Assembly: GCA_028023455.1 (NCBI GenBank)
Contig: JAQFVV010006294.1
Location: forward strand, 3,067,001 to 3,131,000
DNA length: 64,000 nucleotides
Origin: Epiperipatus broadwayi
Taxonomy: Eukaryota; Onychophora; Udeonychophora; Euonychophora; Peripatidae
Direction: 5' to 3'
Part shown: positions 60,390 through 64,000 of the stretch, piece by piece
Layout: every line of letters starts with the position of its first letter
Position numbering within the stretch: the first letter of the stretch is position 1
Position numbers and translations under genes: made by a program
The notes under the pieces: model-generated
Told to the model about the DNA's origin: nothing
The model's input: the letters and a program-made list of their open reading frames with translations, nothing else
Database searches by the model: none

Positions 60390-61380
60390 TGTATGAACAA
60401 GTGGGTAAAGGTGTATTGTGAAAGTGAAGATATAAAAGTCAAATGTAAATATAGGAAATTTTATAAAAGCATAGTGAAAAATGACAAATTTATTAGAATA
60501 TGTAAATATAAAGGTGGGTGACATAAAAGTGGATTGAATTAAATAATAATGTAAATGATGTTTTGAAAGTGAATATTTGTAGCAGAGACACATTTTAAAA
60601 AAGATATTTTTTTGAAAAAATTACATTATTAAAGAGGTATTAGGAAATTAGGGATGGAAAGTGGTAAACGGTATATATCTTTGGAATTTATAAAAAGAAG
60701 ATTATTGTTATAGGCATTTGAATGAGCACCTTGCACAATGGATAAGCATGACAAAAAATGATCATTGTTAAAATTCTTTTGTCAAAAAGTAAATTTATTG
60801 GATATTTAGAAAATATGTTTGATATGTAACGCACCTGGTCTGGAAGAAATCTTAATTATATAATAAATTATGAATTATTAGTTAGATAGTGAATAAATAA
60901 CGTAAGGTTAAAGCTTTTGACAAAGAATGTTGTAATAATGATCACAATATTTTTTCTAGTAAAAATATTTTGTTAATAGTGGGAAATAATAGTGAATGTA
61001 TTACAAGTATAGTACAGATAAAATATAAAAATAAATTGAATAAATGCTGCATAACGTTGGAAGAAATATGGAGGAATTTAATAGATGTAATTATATAGAT
61101 TGTTGAAAGTGGCACATACACTTTTAGATGTGAGTGTCAATAACATTAAATGTAATAAGAAATTTACAATTATCAGTAATATAAAGTAAGAAAGAATACT
61201 AAGAATATAAATATGTTGTAAAAAAACATCAGAAAGAGTGAAACTGAAATTGGAATTAAATAAGAAAATTATTGAAATAAAATAAACTTGACTAAATTAA
61301 TTAAATATAGAAAAATTTTTACATAATTTATTGGAAGTCATTAATAAAAGGAAACATTTTTTGGAAATACATTTTTATCC
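60390..61380 (+). mobile_element. Second, strongly decayed copy of the CR1-like ORF2
   Basis: Parallels 55088-56450 of the LINE. Near 60410-60520 it reads VYCESEDIKVKCKYRKFYKS IVKN, against KGIYKRVVRKEEIVKIGF. Near 60836-60880, TWSGRNLNYIINYELL corresponds to TWSRNNVFHTIDYVLV. The stretch after it (a reading like KLLTKNVVIMITIF) corresponds to KVFDNEERVCNSDHNFIV. Stops are dense, so this is much older than the 53700 copy. Only the endonuclease part and start of the linker are traceable. Confidence 0.62.
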
Positions 61381-61899
61381 TGGTTAGCAATGACAATTGA
61401 GTATCCAAAATGCTTCATAAATCAAAAATCTTCCATACAAAATAAGCAATTATAATAAGTTCCAATGGAGAAAAATATTAAATATATAAAAATATGATTA
61501 ATAAAAATTTTAAGCTTAAATTGAAAAAAAAAAATTAATGAATAAACATTTTACTAAGAATATTATTAATAAAATTACTAATCTTGTAGATAAATATACC
61601 GTATAGAAATATTGTAAAAAGTTATAATTTAAAAAATATATTGTAACAGGATGGGGTATCAGGATGGACAGAAAAAGAAAGTCTGAACCTGGAGTGATGG
61701 CAACTCATCATCATTCCCAACTCATCAATATTTCAAATAATTTACAGAAGTATATATAAGTAATATAGTATTTTATAAGAGGAGCATGAGATCCAAAAAT
61801 CTCTGATAGCATTGAGAGATCAGCCAGCTAACTCAGAAGAGCAACTATAAATCCACCAGCATTATAATTTAAAGTAAGTACAAGTAAATACTCCAGAGA

Positions 61900-62095
61900 A
61901 ATAACCATTCATCATCATCATCATTGTTGGGAATAATAAATCAATACAATAAATCAGAATAAAATCAACAGTCCATCTTATGGCTGGATTTGAACCATTA
62001 AAAATATAAATCAATAGTCAACCTTGTGACTGGATTGGAAATGGGTCTTCTGTAGACCAGGCTAACTATTGAGCCTTTGCCAGCTTGGGCAATTA
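61900..62095 (-). mobile_element. Third tRNA-derived SINE-like element (SINE3)
   Basis: Read on the minus strand: an A-box-like GGCAAAGGCTCAATAGTTAG CCTGG near 62075, a degenerate B-box position CCAATCCAGTCACAAGG, and then a second, good B box GGTTCAAATCCAGCCATAAG (about 61976-61995). It ends in an AATGATGATGATGATGAATG tail (about 61908-61927). The B-box region appears duplicated with about 55 bp spacing. The TGATGATG tail resembles the 3' tail of the RTE copies A and B, suggesting it was moved by RTE. The 5' border is unclear. Confidence 0.5.
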
Positions 62096-63361
62096 TTAAA
62101 ACATAACTTAGATGCACCAGCTTAGTGCTAATCCATTAGAATACATACACAGAAAATCTAAACAATAATGCTGGAATACAAAAACATGCTGATCATCATC
62201 AATGCTCAAGCCACTTGTACTGAGCAACTATAAACTTAACTCATAAGGCTAAACTAAAATAAAAGATAATGCATGGGCTTTAAAGAGTATGATGATTGAT
62301 CATATCTGGATGTCCAAAAGCATTAATTACACATCCCCATTTATATATTCATCCCGTGCACGAATCTAGCTCAGAGAACACAAGCTCTATTACTGTATGC
62401 GACCAAGAGATGATGGAAACAATTTTTAACAATTAAATAAGTTTATTAACAAAAATAAAAAAATGAATTTACTGTCTTATAAAAATAAAATTACACACAT
62501 ATAAGCTTTCTGATTTTGATTACAATACAAAATTTCAAATGATCACATTGAGATTTAAATAATTATTCAACATTTAAATTGTTACATTGTTTTACATATA
62601 TGTGCACACAATCGTGCAATTTATAATATACAATTAATATAAAAAAAATGGAATTGACATTTAATCAAAAAAAATATTAAAATGTTACATATATGAGTGT
62701 ACACACGCACTGGATTCAATCTATTTCAACTTGTTACAATAATGTTATCTTTTTTCTAATTAATTCAATATTGAAAGTATATATTTTTTTAATGTCTTTT
62801 TTTTTTTTTAAGGAATTACTAAAACAATTTCTTCAAAAATATATATCAAATCTTCTTTCTTTTAGACATTTGATTGACTCAAGCAAATTATTTACTTGTT
62901 TGTTTTAACTTTGATATTAATTTATAATTTTAAAAGTCGTTTTAAAGAATAGTAAAATAAAATAACTCACTGTAAATACACACAACAACGTGTTTATCAG
63001 CGGTTCCCTGTGTGTATGGATAAACAGTAGCATAAGTACATTCAATTTCTTCATGCTTTCTCTTGGTAAGCTTGGTTTCTAGCCCATGATAAAAAATATA
63101 ATTCCGAGCTTGTTGTCATCATCAGGGAAAAGTATTCAAGTAATTGGTTGGCTTACCATGAGCTTACTTTTGTAGTCCAAGCAATTGTCAAGCTGTCTTC
63201 TAGAACATATTTAAGCAGCTAGTTGATCCATTTGAAGTGATCCTGGCCTCATGAATCAAAAGTCTGCAGTAAACTATAGGGCAGCTACTGGACAGTACTC
63301 CCTTAGATCTTCATAGAAGTTCTGTATAGCACTGCTAGCTATTTTGTCCTCTTTTTTTTAG
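62096..63361. other. A+T-rich stretch without a recognisable gene
   Basis: G+C rises toward 63040-63360 just ahead of the candidate exon, but no frame or repeat was recognised. Confidence 0.45.
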
Positions 63362-63676
63362 GCTATTAATTCAGAAGTGACCCAGCTTCAAGTAAATCAA
63401 AACTCCTGCGCGAAGGAAAATAGTAGCAGTCCTGGATCTATTGTTCTGCCATCAGCTACATCAGTTCATGGTGGCTATTCTGCCAACTCTTTGCTACAGC
63501 TAACAACAAACTGCAGCTACCTATTTTGGTCAGTTATTCAAAAATTTTTTGAAGCCAAGCTATTCTGTCCAACTCTTACAAAACTACAATCCAAACTAAC
63601 TGATATTTTTTATCAGTCTTTTATAACCTTGGTTAGGTCATGTGACAAAAACACTAGCTGTTTTCAATCTGTGTAA
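63362..63676 (+). CDS. Candidate terminal exon (or shorter internal exon), product unknown
   Basis: A strong pyrimidine tract and acceptor (CCTCTTTTTTTTAG) end at 63361. From there phase 0 is open for 104 codons to a TAA at 63674-63676, far longer than nearby chance frames. It starts AINSEVTQLQVNQNSCAKEN, continues SSSPGSIVLPSATSVHGGYS, and ends SCFQSV. The first part is serine-rich and probably disordered; the rest is hydrophobic and cysteine-containing. Alternatively the exon stops at CAA|GTAAAT after 63391, leaving 10 codons. The incoming phase 0 matches the outgoing phase of the candidate exon at 33886-33973. I do not recognise the protein. Confidence 0.35.
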   Translation, partial: AINSEVTQLQVNQNSCAKENSSSPGSIVLPSATSVHGGYSANSLLQLTTNCSYLFWSVIQKFFEAKLFCPTLTKLQSKLTDIFYQSFITLVRSCDKNTSCFQSV

Positions 63677-63875
63677 TCCATTTGAAAACAAGCTGGAAAT
63701 TTCTATGAAAGTGTGATATTCATGTTTTTACTTTAATCTTTGGAATTTGATCAAAGGAGTGATAATCCTTTAGAATTTTTCATCTACAAAGATTTTTTTA
63801 ACTACATAATAGAAATGCAAACAAGCATTAATTTAAAAAGATATTTTGTACAAGTTTTAATTGAAAGATTTTAAA

Positions 63876-63881
63876 AATAAA
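63876..63881 (+). terminator. AATAAA, possible poly(A) signal
   Basis: AATAAA lies 200 bp after the stop of the candidate terminal exon and is followed by a T-rich run (63890-63900) that could serve as the downstream element. AATAAA is common by chance in such A+T-rich DNA, so it supports the exon only weakly. Confidence 0.3.
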
Positions 63882-64000
63882 TTATGCTTGTTTTTTTTTT
63901 AAATTTCAAAATCAGAATTACAAATATTATTTATCAGACTGTTTTAAAAGTTTAATCCATAACAAAATTTTACTTTAAAGCCAGAGTTATTTAACCCTTT

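Overview
The window looks like non-coding DNA from an A+T-rich metazoan genome, by eye roughly 70-75% A+T (not counted). Three things point to an animal. There are decayed copies of at least three kinds of non-LTR retrotransposon (RTE-like, L1/Tx1-like, and CR1-like with a PHD finger plus SGNH esterase in ORF1). There are tRNA-derived SINEs with recognisable Pol III boxes, and several inverted-repeat DNA transposons. A TTAGGG-type interstitial repeat fits lineages with the TTAGGG telomere (molluscs, cnidarians, flatworms, vertebrates and others). I cannot name the species. No bacterial-style gene, operon, rRNA, CRISPR array or intact protein-coding gene is present.

Layout. 1-8.5 kb: A+T-rich DNA with one worn inverted-repeat element (family M1) and one candidate 48-nt exon at 3862. 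8.5-19.3 kb: two near full-length RTE-like elements of about 3.2 kb, both on the minus strand and both ending in an ATC-repeat tail. Between them lie an inverted/tandem repeat and a 1.08-kb TA-flanked transposon that carries telomere-like repeats. 20.5-25.8 kb: the 3' half of an L1/Tx1-like LINE, a 1.31-kb transposon with a perfect 8-bp target duplication, and a 1.47-kb palindrome whose two arms each contain the same tandem unit. 28.8-32 kb: two abutting, oppositely oriented copies of a tRNA-Leu-like SINE (SINE1), then a second L1/Tx1-like remnant. 33-36 kb: two candidate exons on the plus strand and an unidentified minus-strand ORF lying between weak inverted repeats. 38.5-39.9 kb: a 1.32-kb TA-flanked transposon holding a strong hairpin and a LINE-like 3' tail. 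42-46.5 kb: a trace of reverse transcriptase, another SINE1, a compound M1 element and a second SINE family (SINE2). 47-52.4 kb: three RTE fragments in the same orientation, one split by SINE2. 53.7-59 kb: the youngest-looking LINE, CR1-like, interrupted inside its reverse transcriptase by SINE1. 59-62 kb: a SINE1 split by M1, a second decayed copy of the CR1-like ORF2, and a third SINE-like element. 63.4-63.9 kb: a candidate terminal exon followed by AATAAA.

Taken together, the window is probably a large intron or gene desert filled by repeated insertion. The nesting gives relative ages: SINE1 is younger than the CR1-like LINE, M1 is younger than a SINE1 copy, and SINE2 is younger than one RTE copy. 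Four plus-strand segments (3862, 33642, 33886, 63362) have splice signals and open frames and could be exons of a host gene spanning the window. This is inference and needs transcript data. No previously undescribed functional system was demonstrated. The most unusual structures are the duplicated-arm palindrome, the transposon with hairpin and LINE tail, the compound M1 element, and the two transposons whose terminal repeats carry a CTCF-like core motif.
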